DNA of 64,000 bases from Xenoacremonium recifei (taxonomy: Eukaryota > Ascomycota > Sordariomycetes > Hypocreales > Nectriaceae). The notes under the pieces are model-generated. The model was not told the origin of the DNA. It ran no database searches and saw nothing but the letters and a program-made list of their open reading frames with translations. The stretch covers positions 62,001 through 126,000 of the forward strand of contig WOFQ01000066.1 in assembly GCA_012184525.1 (NCBI GenBank), given 5' to 3'. Made by a program: the position numbers and the translations under genes. Shown here one piece after another: positions 41,046-52,581 of this stretch. Positions within the stretch are counted from its first letter, which is position 1; the number at the start of each line of letters is the position of its first letter.

Positions 41046-41756
41046 TCAGCTAGACATGGCCGGAACATAAATGCTGCTAATCGTCCAAACGCTCCCGTCG
41101 CTGTTGCTCTCAAGCCCAGAGTACGTGGCACCCTGAGAGGTGGCGATTGTGTTGCCAAAGTTGGTATCAGATCCTGAAAGCGTGATCTCAATGTCGATAT
41201 ACTGCTGTTCGGCGATGGTCCCAGTACAATCGTCATCGCATTCCGTTCCCGTACCATATCCTCGCATGTAAGGGCCAGATGCATAGGAGAATGTGCTCAG
41301 CTGTTCTCCGGTGTCGGCATCCGTGACTTCCTGGAGCCAGGTATCGTTGTCGTCCTGGAGCGTATAGACAATCTTGACCTTTTGAGAGCCAGAGACAGGG
41401 CTCGCATCACCCGAGAGCTGGCCAAAAGAACCAAATAGAGATGCTCGAACACACCATTGACCAGTTGTTGCGCCACACCACGAATTGTCGGGCCAACTCT
41501 CGAGAGTGGTTTGGACGAGATCACCAGTGCCGTTGGACATGCCAGGCCAAAGGAAAAGCTCACCGTTCTGAGTGCTGGGTGCAGTTCCAGGGATTATTGT
41601 GGTGACAGCCTTGATAATGGTAGATGTGGTAGGGCCAAGAGAGACAGCACCTCCCCAGGTATCTGTACGAGGCTTCAGTTGGGGACCCTGGGGCCGGGCA
41701 TCGGAAAGGCTGGCCAGAGAGGCAATGACGGCCGCAAGCAAACTGTGAACCAACAT
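41046..41756 (-). CDS. Secreted protein of 236 residues, probable beta-sandwich
   Basis: An intronless gene with a clear signal peptide at residues 1-20 (core LLAAVIASLASLSDA). The mature protein is rich in Ser, Thr, Gly, Trp and Asp, with paired cysteines (WCGATTGQWC and ECDDDC) and alternating strands such as KVKIVYTLQDDNDTWLQ and YIDIEITLSG. These suggest a concanavalin-like beta-sandwich as in many fungal cell-wall-active or lectin-like proteins. I cannot name a family or see catalytic residues. Three Asn-glycosylation sequons (NGT, NDT and one less sure) are present. No neighbour explains its role. Confidence 0.68.
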   Translation of the reverse strand: MLVHSLLAAVIASLASLSDARPQGPQLKPRTDTWGGAVSLGPTTSTIIKAVTTIIPGTAPSTQNGELFLWPGMSNGTGDLVQTTLESWPDNSWCGATTGQWCVRASLFGSFGQLSGDASPVSGSQKVKIVYTLQDDNDTWLQEVTDADTGEQLSTFSYASGPYMRGYGTGTECDDDCTGTIAEQQYIDIEITLSGSDTNFGNTIATSQGATYSGLESNSDGSVWTISSIYVPAMSS

Positions 41757-43212
41757 TATGACTGATGAAAGGGTGTTTCGAAAACGAGTACCGTTGGGAT
41801 CGACGTAAAAATGAGGATCGGCCAGCCGAGTGTATTAGAAGTGAAGTTGATTGTGTTGTGAAATAATCTCAAGAGCAGAGGTCTTCATATATGTACTCCG
41901 TCTTCAAAAGGAATCCGCCAAGAATGGCCCCTGTCCCAATTCTAGCGTACGGGCCGTGGAGAAATATCGTCCGTCGCAGTGTTTCAGTTAGAGCCTGGTA
42001 GGGGTCTCGTCGATCCGAAACGTATTACCCGACCAATACCGGCAAAAGGGATTTTCTTTCGGTCCTCCGCAGAAATTCTCCGTCCAGTCGTGGGTTTGTT
42101 TCTGAGGGCGGAGTATTTAAAAGGCTGAATATAAGTTTGTATTACGGACGAAGTCGTCCGATACTGAACGCATCCCACATGTTTCAGGAGGAAACCATAT
42201 ACGGGCCTCCTTCAATTCGTATCCAATATTTATCTCGAACTCGGCTGTCAACGGCAAGTTCCTTTTGAAACACGGATGATCAGATTGTGTATATTTCAAT
42301 GCCGTGGCATCCTGTCATATTACCAGTGGTTTGAGAGGCGTTCGAAATGTTCTTTCCCTTCTTACCTCATGTTTCCGGCTTTGTAAACAACAGGTTTCCA
42401 AAGTAGTGAAACTTTGTAGATGCGAATGAAAGTGGTGTCCTAAAGGTAGTAACTTCCGAAAGATACTCTGAAGAAGAGTTTTGCGCGGGAAAATGTGGCT
42501 TGCTTATTGATGAATGAACACCCACGTGAAAGATGTGATGATCGGGGGAGCGCTTTGCAGATTCAGTGTCATCAGGGACGAATGATGAACAATCGAGAAG
42601 ATAAATGGTCACCATAGATCGCCAAGGTTGCATTAGCATGGAGGAAGTCGTGGGGTAACCCAAGAAGGAAACATGCTTATTTCAGATCAGCTTTACCCCA
42701 GAATGGAGTGCGGAGTAGAATTTCTTCCGATACAACTGCTGTGTAGGTACTTCCTACGTAGGTTTGTCTTCTCATATCGCTGATAACTAGAGATGGTACT
42801 AAAATAGCCCATCACAGGGGAGATAAGGAAGTCGGAGGACGGAGTTCGCCGTCGAATGTGGAGCTTAGTAAATAGGGAGTTAGAACCGTTGGAGCTGTTT
42901 TGATAAGACACACTGAAGGGAATAAAAGGTGGAAAATGCCGCACAGGAATGGTAGTCTCCGTACTCCGTATTCACTGACAGAACAAAATGGTCGAGAGAA
43001 ATAACAGGCCCAATCGGCAATTCCATATTTCATATGACGAGCCCACCCCCAGTTGAGAGGTCCAACAGCTATTCTGCGGAGTTGACCAGTACTCTAGGTA
43101 TGATAGTCAATCCCTGGATGTTTGCACCGATTCTCGTGGACATCTGCCATTACCCGCTATTATTATGCACATTACTGAGACATGTCACTTCTAGAAGAAG
43201 CCAATGCCTAAT
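41757..43212. other. Intergenic region, nothing recognised
   Basis: About 1.46 kb between divergent genes. Short overlapping frames, no domain, no tRNA. Stop codons are frequent on both strands. Confidence 0.4.
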
Positions 43213-45326
43213 ATGGAACCTCGTACATCTCAACGGCGGCCTTTGGCCTGTCGTGGTACGTCTATGATGAGCCGGTCACTTCGATACGTATACTGACAGA
43301 GTAAGAATGCACAAAAAGGAAGAGAAAGTGTGATAAGAAGATCCCATGTTCGAGGTGTATCCGTCTAGGATTAACTTGCGCCCGTGAAGTTGTCTACTTG
43401 ACGCGTAACCTCAATCGAAACGATGCTGAAATCAATTTCCTGGAGTCGCTGAAAGAAGGCCTTCGGACCAAAGACGGGACTTTCAATGCAGAGGCCATTG
43501 AGCGCATCGCAAACAGATTAGAACATCTCAGATCTGGTGATGACAGTCAAGAGGTTTCTGATCGCGGCGATGAGGCCTTCCATCATCCCACAAGTCTGCC
43601 TACGAGTATGGACATTTCAGACGACGTCCAGACCCATGACGACAAAATTGATCAAGGACCACTTACGGTTACGGCTCTCGAACATATGGCTTGGGGTCGA
43701 GGACATGGTGATTGCTTTCCGCATCGCCGATGCGCTTGTCACCTTCGGCAACAATACTCAGAGTCTTTCGTGCTTGATCCCAGTGAAAGCTTCCTAAGCT
43801 TGATCGCCAAACTTCCAGACATGTCTACAGCCGAAGTCTTGGTATCCTTCCACATAAATCACATCCTATGGCATCACAACTCATTGCATGGCCCAACATT
43901 TCTTCAACAGTGCAAGACCTACTGGGAGACAGGAGAATATGTCCATCCGCAGTGGTTAGCGTTGTATTGTGCCGTCCTGTCAACATCTCTGTTCTGTCTG
44001 CAAAACAGCTGGAAATACCAAGACTCATACCAGCTTATGGGGGAGTCAAATTATTCACCACAACTGTTGTTCCAGGCCATGGTGGATTTCCTTCAAGAAA
44101 CTAATTTTCTTCAATACATATCGATCTACTCCGTGCAGGCAGTGGTCATCTCTACTGAACTGGCGCACAATATAGGACAGAGCCTGTTGAACGCGACCCT
44201 TTTCAGTGCAGCCATAAGAATAGCCGAATGCTTAGGGCTGCATAAAATAACAGACGATGGACCTGATCCTCAGAGCTCGCCGGAAGCCTGGCAAGAAGAA
44301 GTCGAAAAAGAAACTGGAAGAAGCCTCTGGATGCAAATGATTGTGCAAGACCACTTTGCGATGGCGTTTACTGATACATACGGCATCCATCCCTCGCGTT
44401 ACTCGACATCAGCTCCAAAAAATATTGATGAGGGCCTCATAGAAGCCCCAGAGGACGTTCCCACGATCGCCACATACAACCGTGTTTTGGGACGCATTGC
44501 CTACTTGATGCCTGAACTTATGGAAGGCATGGGGACTTTGAAGAGGCCAAAGCCGACACATGAACAGTACAGTCACGTCCTTCAGATGGACATGAAGATG
44601 AGACGAACAGTCCGAGCGTTCCCCGATTTCCTCCTTCGTCAAGATGATTGGCTGGAGACTCAGCACCCTTGGCTTACGGTTGCACGTCAGAGTCTCGCTA
44701 TTACTGCTGCTGAAAAGGTGATTCAGAATTTCATGTTTACGCTTCTTTATGCTGACTACTAGCAGATCATCATGATACACCGGCCTTTCATATTTCGGTC
44801 CTTTGAATCAAGAACATACATACATACGAGACGAACATGTGTTGCTGCAGCAATCACGATCCTACGAGAATATACAAGTATCGCCGAGACTGGGGAATTA
44901 TCGCTGTGGACTCACGTCGCATTTTGCATCACAGCCGCACTCATACTTTCCCTCGAGGTCATACTAGACCAGGCAGACAGCAAGAAAGAGATACACGACG
45001 TGTACATTGAAGCGGTCGGCTCCGCCCGTCAGAAGCTCTCACAACGCATCAATGACATATTAGCTCACCGGGGCGTGGTTCTTCTCGATGCCATATTCTC
45101 CGAGGCCGGCTGTGCTCAACCGATCTCCGAGACCGCAGAAACGCCCAGATTGAAGACTGTCAGTCTGGAGGATATTGTGAATAGGTTCACGTCTGATTTA
45201 GGCGTTTTGGGTCTTACAACACAAGCCCGGCCCTTTGATATTGGACTTGGCTCAGAGTCGGGGCAGCCGGCTCCTACGAGTTCCATTGAAGATTTTACCG
45301 ATTGGTTTGAGCGTACATTCAACTGA
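43213..45326 (+). CDS. Zn2Cys6 transcription factor with fungal-specific TF domain
   Basis: Exons 43213-43255, 43306-44717 and 44766-45326 give 671 residues. The first exon is only 43 bp, and the zinc cluster is complete only after splicing: C13-X2-C16-X6-C23-X5-C29-X2-C32-X6-C39. The intron falls between the first two cysteines. The fungal TF domain spans about 170-480, with HILWHHNSLHGPTFLQQC and RIAECLGLHKI. The last intron has an unusual GTGATT donor but a good CTGAC branch point, and the following exon continues the domain (IMIHRPF). The gene converges on a dioxygenase gene, 68 bp between stops. It is a candidate regulator of the adjacent dioxygenase pair; that is inference. Confidence 0.86.
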
Positions 45327-45394
45327 GGAATACAAAAAGCGTTTTCTTTGATCATACGTAAAATCTCATACTATTTTATCATGAAGACGTAATC

Positions 45395-46793
45395 TTAAGC
45401 TACCTTAACAAAGCCCGTCTCGTTCACCCCTGGGTACGACCTGAAAGCTTTGGGAGCACTATTGCTCGTCATAGTGCACTGCCACATGAGCCGGTTGCCG
45501 CCGTCTTGGGGCTTATGTTGGGCTAGCTGACCCGTGATGCTGTGCATGACACCTCGGTTATGGAAGATGACCAAGTCACCTTCGTTCCAGCGGTGGGCGT
45601 AGATGTTCTCTGCGGCCCAAACTTTCTTCTGGAAGCTGTACACCTTCTTTCGCACCTCTTCCACGTCGTCCATGACTGTGATCTCCCCAGTAGCGGGGTT
45701 TCGGGTTGAAAGCTTATAGACACAGCACCCATGAACTTGCAGGAATGGTCGGTCAGGGTTGAAAGGGTTTCTCCAGACCATCTAGCCTGTGTTAGATATG
45801 ATCTAGATCAAATAGGGAGGTTTATCTTCGGCGATAGACTTACCGGATGCTCGGCAACCTTGTCCCATGACCATTCAGACAAGTCTTTGATGGGGACTTC
45901 TCGTCCAAACTTCGGGATAGACATGCCGTCTTCTGTGGCCTTGCACTGTCGGATGTATTCGTACGCTTGAGGGGCGTATGTGACGGTAGTATTCAGAGCA
46001 AATTCCTGCTCCTCAGGAGTAAGGAGCTCAAAGGCACGAGCACCTGAAAAGACTATGGAACTGAGTCAGCAAAAGACCTGGGCAATGCATTTCTTGTCCA
46101 CTTACAAGCAGTTGCACCAGCAGCAATGCGTTTCTCACCACCATCGGGGAACTTGAGCTTTTGGTCTGGAAGCTGGGGTACTTGAACCGCGTGCAGAATC
46201 GTGACCTCGCCGGGTAGTCGCTCGTAGAATGGAGTATCCATGTGCCATCGGTAGGGACGGGTGTATCCATCCTGAAGCTCTTCGCTTGACAGAGGTTCCT
46301 CGTGGAACAGAGTATGATCCTACACCGGTTAGTTGATCTATCGACTTTTTATATCAAAGTTTTATCGACTTACCAGATGAACAACCTCCAGCTCATCAAT
46401 TCCCTCGTAGTTCTTGAACTTCCCACTGCCAATGATGCTAACCTGTGGGGCCCTTGGGATTCGTCCTGCCCGGTAGGCTGACAGGATGTTTCTGGGGTCG
46501 CTAACACTCTTCTCTCCGGCGGAGTGAATGTCTGATGCGGATGAGTCAAAGATCTTTGCCAGCTGTGGCAAGACCTTAGGGTCAATGCCCTTCTGATTTC
46601 GAATCACAACGACCTGGTTGTGGAACAGTGCTTCTCGGAGTGCGTTCTTGTCATCCTCTGTCAAAGAGTCAAGGTCGAGAAGACTCATGTTGGAGGGGAG
46701 ATCAATCTCAGCTCCAATGGATGAAGACTGGCGAACATCTTTAGGAAGGGGGTGGAAAGAAACACCCTCAGAGGGAAGAACAGCGCTAGGCAT
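45395..46793 (-). CDS. TauD/XanA-type 2-oxoglutarate dioxygenase, paralogue 1
   Basis: Exons (minus) 46793-46374, 46319-46106, 46052-45844 and 45781-45395 give 409 residues. Iron ligands are His 166 and Asp 168 (RWHMD) and His 361 (RGVMHSITG), with an Arg near 378 for 2-oxoglutarate. The N-terminal ALREALFHNQVVVIRNQKG and the MVWRNP segment match the other dioxygenase next door, so the two are paralogues. For exon 3 a second acceptor nine bases further on is in frame; I chose the upstream one because GATAFFSG then aligns with the paralogue (GTTAFISG). The substrate is unknown: possibly a sulfonate, a purine or another small acid. Expression is likely shared with the divergent paralogue. Confidence 0.88.
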
Positions 46794-47228
46794 CTTGTAA
46801 AGACTCTTTGTTTACGTTTAAACGATGTAGGTTTTGGAAGTTGCGGTGGTGTTTAGATGGCTTTGCTGGTCAAACAGCCAGGCGACGCCGTGTTACTTAT
46901 AATGATTCCGATGCCAGAGGAACTGCAAATTCGGGTGAGCGTTCATCAACTCTTCCGCACCTTGAGGTAATTACTTATCTTTATAGTATTTCATGGCATT
47001 TGTGCTTGGTAATGTCGAGCAATGGTTGGTGCGGGTGAGGTGGATATCTCACCCGCTCCTCACAAAGGGGCGGGGCAGTTGAGCGCACTCACCCGCACCG
47101 GCAACGAGGACGTGTTAGTAGTCCAGAGTTATATAAATGAAGTCTCTCTCGTAGCAGAAATTGGTGTAAAATTTTCTAAGAATATTTCCTAAAGCAAACG
47201 GTTTCTTGAACGGACCTAGACCGCAAAA
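46794..47228. promoter_or_regulatory. Shared divergent promoter with repeated CTCACCCGC elements
   Basis: The 435-bp interval between two paralogous dioxygenase genes holds GGTGCGGGTGAG at 47028-47039. CTCACCCGC at 47048-47056 forms a 9-bp inverted repeat with an 8-bp spacer, and a full inverted copy CTCACCCGCACC lies at 47088-47099. A CTTATCT (GATA-type, AreA-like) site lies near 46975. These are plausible binding sites for a specific activator and for nitrogen control. Confidence 0.6.
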
Positions 47229-48396
47229 ATGGGCTCACTTGGAATTTCGATCCAACCTCTCCCTAAACCTTTCGACGGTTCAGACGTTGATTTTGGAGTT
47301 TCCATCTCGGGAATTGACGTCGAGAATATTACCGGTAAGTCACTGCAGTCTCTCGAGTCTTTATAAAGCTAATTGGAATATTTTTGCAGACGACAACTTC
47401 TCCATCATCAAATCGGCGCTTTATGATCATGGCGTGGTCCTCATCAAGAACCAGCGCGGACTCTCTCCTGCCGCCCAGTTCGCTTTGACACGCCGGTTCG
47501 ACCCTGATGCCCTTGTCTACAGCCATGGCTCAAAAATAGACAAGAGGAGTGTTCTTCACAAAGATCTTACAACCATACCGGGCCAGCCCCAGGTGCAGGT
47601 CATTGGACATGGCTACGTACCCGAGTTTGAGGGGTTGAAAGACCTGCAGCTCACCCACCCACACCACAAGACATTTCATAGAGACCCAGTGTCAGAAGAA
47701 GATGACTACGACTATACCCACTTCTACCGCTGGCACATTGACTCTGCCATGTATGACCTTGACCCGCCCCTGGTCACATCTCTCTTTGCCTGCAAAGTGC
47801 CTAAGGGAAGACGTCAGATATGTCGGTACGATGATGGTACCGGTGATGAAATGGAAGTACCACTTGGAACGACAGCTTTCATTAGTGGCTATCGCATGTT
47901 CGAGCTTCTGTCTGAGAAGGATCAGGAGTTCGTCATGTCAAGCTCCGTTGAATATGCCGCTCACCCCTACATCTGGATGAGCAAAGCAAAAGCTCGATCA
48001 AACGGGCTGGGCTTGTTCTCCCAGGACTTGGAGCTTTCGGAAGAGGATCTACCCGAGATCAACCAAGAGAGAATCAGGAAGTACCCGATGGTTTGGAGGA
48101 ACCCTCAGAACGGGCGATTTGCCATGATGGTCTACCCTACGCCGGTGCGCAGGATTCATCTCAAGGACGGGACAGTAATTGATGACCTGAAAACGGTCAG
48201 AGAGCTGATCTATCGGCTCCAAAGACCAGCTATCAGTCCTCAATATGTCTACCCTCATGATTGGGATGAGAACGATCTGGTCTTGTTCAATAATCACGGA
48301 GTTATGCACTCAATAGTCGGCGCATTCGCGGGCGATGAAGTCCGGGTGTTTCGGCAATGCAATATGGCAGGCAGCAGGCCACCACAGGGTCCTTGA
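47229..48396 (+). CDS. xanA: Xanthine dioxygenase-like 2-oxoglutarate/Fe(II) enzyme (XanA family)
   Basis: Exons 47229-47334 and 47390-48396 encode 370 residues, the size of Aspergillus nidulans XanA. Iron ligands fall at His 151 and Asp 153 (YRWHID) and His 342 (GVMHSIVG), two residues off the positions known for XanA (149, 151, 340). Typical segments are HPHHKTFHRD, CKVPKGRRQ with YDDGTGDEMEVPLGTTAF, and YPHDWDENDLVLFNNHG. XanA hydroxylates xanthine to uric acid using 2-oxoglutarate and oxygen, without a molybdenum cofactor, in the cytosol. The substrate here is inferred by family; the neighbouring paralogue may have diverged. The start is ATG 47229 (GCAAAAATGGGC), just upstream of the first intron. 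Confidence 0.85.
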
Positions 48397-49093
48397 GAGA
48401 TGAAAAGAACTAGCGATTTACACGGATAAAATGAGCATCAGTAGCGTATGATAATACATACAACTTGTCTTTGCGTTCTTTTCGTGAATGTTGCGATCAG
48501 ACTTAGACAACCGTTGCTTGGAATCAAGTAGACCACCTAGAAGATGAAGTACCCATTTCGGTCCGGTGATTTCCTTAGGCCTCAGAAGGGGCGAACTTGT
48601 AATAGAAGACTTCGATGTGACTTCAAGGGAGTCAAGAAACCTTTCTCGGCAATGCGGCACCTTGGATAGGGCTGAGGGTGGTCAGCCCTACGGTGTGATC
48701 GCCACGCGGTAGACCCGAATATGACTGCAACCCCTCGTCTCGTGAGTCTGTCTCGTCACAGCCCCTGTGAGTCAATAAAATGCGGCGCTGAAACGGCGGC
48801 GTCTTGCGGCGTGGCTGCGAAATTGGGAATCAAATCCCTAAATCAAACGGCGTGTTGGAGCGCTAGCGGGAGCTCCCATAGGCCGCCAGCGATTGCCGTT
48901 AGTGCGCTAGGCACGGCTCGAGCCCCCGCGAGCCTTGAGATCAACCTTTCCAGCTCCTGCAGACCCCTGGCCTGGAACTATTAATAATGGATCACAGCAC
49001 TTCTCGCGACGATGGCTTCATCTCATTTCCCCTCTTCAGTCCCTTCTTCCTTGCTGTATCCAGTCCTACAAGCGACTGAGGCATCTTGCTTGT
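48397..49093. other. Intergenic region, nothing firm
   Basis: Contains a perfect 10-bp palindrome GGGAGCTCCC at 48868-48877 in a GC-rich block. No coding signal. Confidence 0.4.
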
Positions 49094-51902
49094 ATGGGCA
49101 CAAAGGACCGAAAATCTCGCGCCCGCGGCGGCGCTCGAGATCCTGAGAATGGCTATTCGCTGCCCTGGCCAACGTCCGACCGATGGAACCCAAACTACAA
49201 CGTGCCGCGAAATTCCTTCGAGTCCTGGTCCGATCGCAATGGCTCCCGCCTTGAGCAAGGCCGCGGGCCCATCCAACAACTCAAGAAGAGCGACGCTGCG
49301 AAGTCGATGTCATGGGGGAGAAGCACACGCGACATGGATACGGCGGCGGGGAGGAAGAGAGACAGTCCCGACCACGTGGACAATCCCGAAGAGTTCTCGA
49401 ACTTGACGCACTGGCTTGAGACATTAGCAGAGCTGCATATGAATGAGCTGGATAACAGGGCGCGATGGGACCCGCGATGGCTCAACATCACGCGCCGCGA
49501 ACGATTCGAAGGCCTTTCGTCGGCATCCGTAACCATTATCGACTACCCTACCGAGGGCGATGTGCGATCGACAGACCCGATCTCGAACAAGCGACAACTA
49601 GCCACGATGCTCCAGGACCGTCCCGAAGACTCGGAAGTGAGAGTAATAATAGTCAACGACTTGAGTCGTTTCATAATGGGTGCGCTGGGGCAAATGTACT
49701 CCGTCGACCCCGAATTCTGGTTCGAGCACCTGGCCAACTCGGGCTACGGAGCGAGCGATAGTGGCCTTAAGATAAAGAACGCCGTATGGATGAACTGGCA
49801 GGAACGTGAGACTCGTTTCCGCCATCGCGCTCTACCAGACGCCGGACAAAGGACTGAGTGGAATGTTCCTCGAAGAACTCGGACGCGTTGTTGGGCGCAT
49901 CTTCGCTGGCCTCGGTTGGGGCTTCTCAATTACCTCGGAAGAAAGGGCTTCCATGAAGACGAAATGGGTCAACGACTTGGAGATGGCCGCTGGGTCATGG
50001 AGCGTGACGTTCGGCTCGACAAGTACGGCCGTCTTATAACGAAGAAGCGAGAGGCAGAGGCCGAGAAGAAGGCCAGAAAGAAGAAAGAGAAGAAAAGGAA
50101 GGATCGACATTTACCTGCACCAGAGGTAGAAGATGACGGTTCGACTGGCCGAAGCAAATCGTCAAACGTGTATCGCCCCTACGCGCCCTTTATCCCTCTT
50201 CCCCGGAATCCCGGGTATTGGAAGAACAGAGATCTGCGAGTCCTGGCACCCGAGGGCGCGAGCTACTGGTCCAAGGCGGATGACAAGGGGAAGAAGACGG
50301 GTAAGTGTCATCACAGCGCCAAGCCGAGCTGGGCTGACAGACGTGTTACTAGTTATATTATTGTTCGACCCAACGCGAAACATGCAGCATGACACGACGC
50401 GGGAACTCACGCCATCGCTGACGTTCATGCCTCGCGCGATGGAGTTCGAATCTTACACCTGGGACGAGCTCTGGCGGACTGCAGATCCTGACGAGACCTA
50501 CCTGGATCCTCCTCCGCCACCGCCAACGAAGAAGGAGATGAAGCAGCGGAAGCGGAAGGAAAGACAGGAAAAACTCGAACGACGAAAGAAAGCGCTGGAA
50601 CAGAAGATCCACGTTAACCACGGTGACCAGCTCAAAGACGTCGAATCTGATAACGAGTCCGACTCGTCGTTTGAAGAGGATTCGGACTACGATGAAGAGT
50701 ACGAGGAAAATTTGCGACAAGAGTACAGAAACCCAAAGCCGATCAATCGCGATAGAGACTTTGCTAGGAAGTATAGCCTTTCAACCTCGCAGCTCCTCTG
50801 TCGCTACATGACGAAACTCTCTGCGGCAGAGCTACGAGAAGACGACTCGGCTGTGCCGTCTCTGCTTTGTCGCTTATACCTGGACGACTTTTGGCAGCTT
50901 CTCTCCGAGCTCCGGATGGGGCTTGACCATATTGACGGCGACTTGGGTGCCGACCTACACATGTATCTCATCGACTCAATCGGAACGGTGATCCGGCAGA
51001 ACGTGGGCTGGATGCGGTCGACTCTCCAGGAACTCGGCGAATGGAGTGGCCACTTAGCGACTGTGGCTACTATCCTTGGCAATCCGCCTGAGCTAGACAT
51101 GGAGCTGAAGGAGTTGAATGCCGAATTGGAGAAGCTGCAATCGCGGACTGAGCAGACGCTGAATCTCATCATCGCAACGACAACTCTGTCGCAGTCTACA
51201 CTGGTCATCGACCAGACCTCCGGCATCAACAAGCTGACAGAGCTGGCTTTCTTTTTTGTCCCTCTATCCTTTATCACGTCCGTGTTCTCCATGCAGGTCC
51301 TAGAACTCACTGAATCGCCTCCTCGGATCTGGACCTGGGGCGTAGCTTTGGCGGTGGTCTTCTTCGTCACGTACATCATCCGCAGCGTTGTGCGCTCGCC
51401 GTCGCTGCGTGAGTTTGCGATGACCTGTCGCGTGACGATGCTCAATCGCTTCACATCGAATCAGTCTCACAGCTCGTCGCGGCGCCTCAACGCCGTCGGC
51501 AACCGCGCGATTGTCAAGTTTATCTTGTTCTTCACGTCTGTGGTGACGCTCATCATGGGCGTCGTCATCCTAGCCATCGGGGTCTTTATCATGATTCTCG
51601 GCGGGTTGTGGCTCGCAGCGGCTGCTGTGTGTGTCTATTTCATAGTGACTCGCTGGCCTGAGCTGGAGGTTGTTATCCCTTGCTTTATATGCATTGCGAT
51701 TTCTGCCCTGGGAATGGCCGCGAGCTGGTACTGGTCTGAAGAAATTGGGGATTGGGTGTTGGAGTGGTGCTTCAAGGGGCTGTATTGGGTGAGGGACCTG
51801 TTTCCCGCGCGCTGGACGTTGGATACTGTGGATGATGAAGATTTGGCCAAGGAGGGTGTTGAGACGTACGCGCGACAGGCTGTTATGCTGGCGACTGCTT
51901 GA
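49094..51902 (+). CDS. CorA-like membrane protein with long soluble N-terminal part
   Basis: Exons 49094-50300 and 50353-51902 encode 918 residues. The first 400 residues are soluble and end in a Lys/Glu-rich stretch (around 320-350); a second charged coiled region (about 455-510) follows. The C-terminal part has a CorA-like helical domain ending in INKLTELAFFFVPLSFITSV at about 690-720, then further membrane helices near 735-757, 790-835 and 844-862. Where CorA channels have GMN after the first helix, this protein has SMQ (FSMQV). That is common in the fungal CorA-like group often annotated as ankyrin-linked Mg2+ transporters, so magnesium transport is unproven. The start is ATG 49094, as no earlier in-frame ATG exists. 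Confidence 0.78.
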
Positions 51903-52581
51903 CCTGAATTGGTTGCGCATTGATACCCCTTTCAGATGTCTATTTAGATTGACGTATTGTCTTGCTATATTATATCATAGCCTGGCGCTTTCAAAATGAG
52001 GATTTAGCGGTACTGGGCAATGCGAGCAAGACTGATGTCGGACAAAAGGTTGCCCAAGCATCTTATTAATCGCCGGAACCTGTGATTCCGCTCAGCTTGC
52101 GTCATCACCATGCAGGAACCCGTAGAGGTAGCCTAGCCGCCGCAAATACTAGAAAGAAGAAGATGCATCCGGTATGCAATGCGCAAAAGACAACTGGCGA
52201 AAGGGATTCTGTTGTAAAAAATGACAACGCATCTAATTATGGAACGCTCCGACTTCCACTGTGGTAACAACTATCCGAGGGGAGATCAAACCGAAGTGGT
52301 AATAAGCTGCATCGCTGCGCCACGTTCACAGCCTCCCCTTCGCCGCCCGATTTTCTATAGTTGCGTGCCATTTATGCAGCCCTGTAACTGGGGCTCTAGG
52401 GATGGCTTGAGCCCCTGTAAGCTGCCGCCCGTCAGGGATCAGCCGCAGAGGCAGCTTACCGCTAGGGCGCTCCCGTCAATCCAGGATACAATGGGAGTAT
52501 AAGACGCTTGGCAGGGAACTATCTAGCTTACCCAGAATATGTAATTATTGTTTGCCTTGAGCACGCAAGTTGATACCCATA
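51903..52581. other. Intergenic region with two adjacent inverted repeats
   Basis: GGGGCTC/GAGCCCC arms lie at 52390-52396 and 52409-52415; GTAAGCTGCC/GGCAGCTTAC arms at 52417-52426 and 52450-52459. Otherwise the 3' end of the CorA-like gene and the promoter of the HET gene. Confidence 0.5.

Noticed and set aside
46041..46052. Alternative acceptor nine bases downstream for exon 3 of dioxygenase paralogue 1
   Set aside because: It also keeps frame, but would delete the FFS residues that align with the paralogue; the upstream site was preferred.
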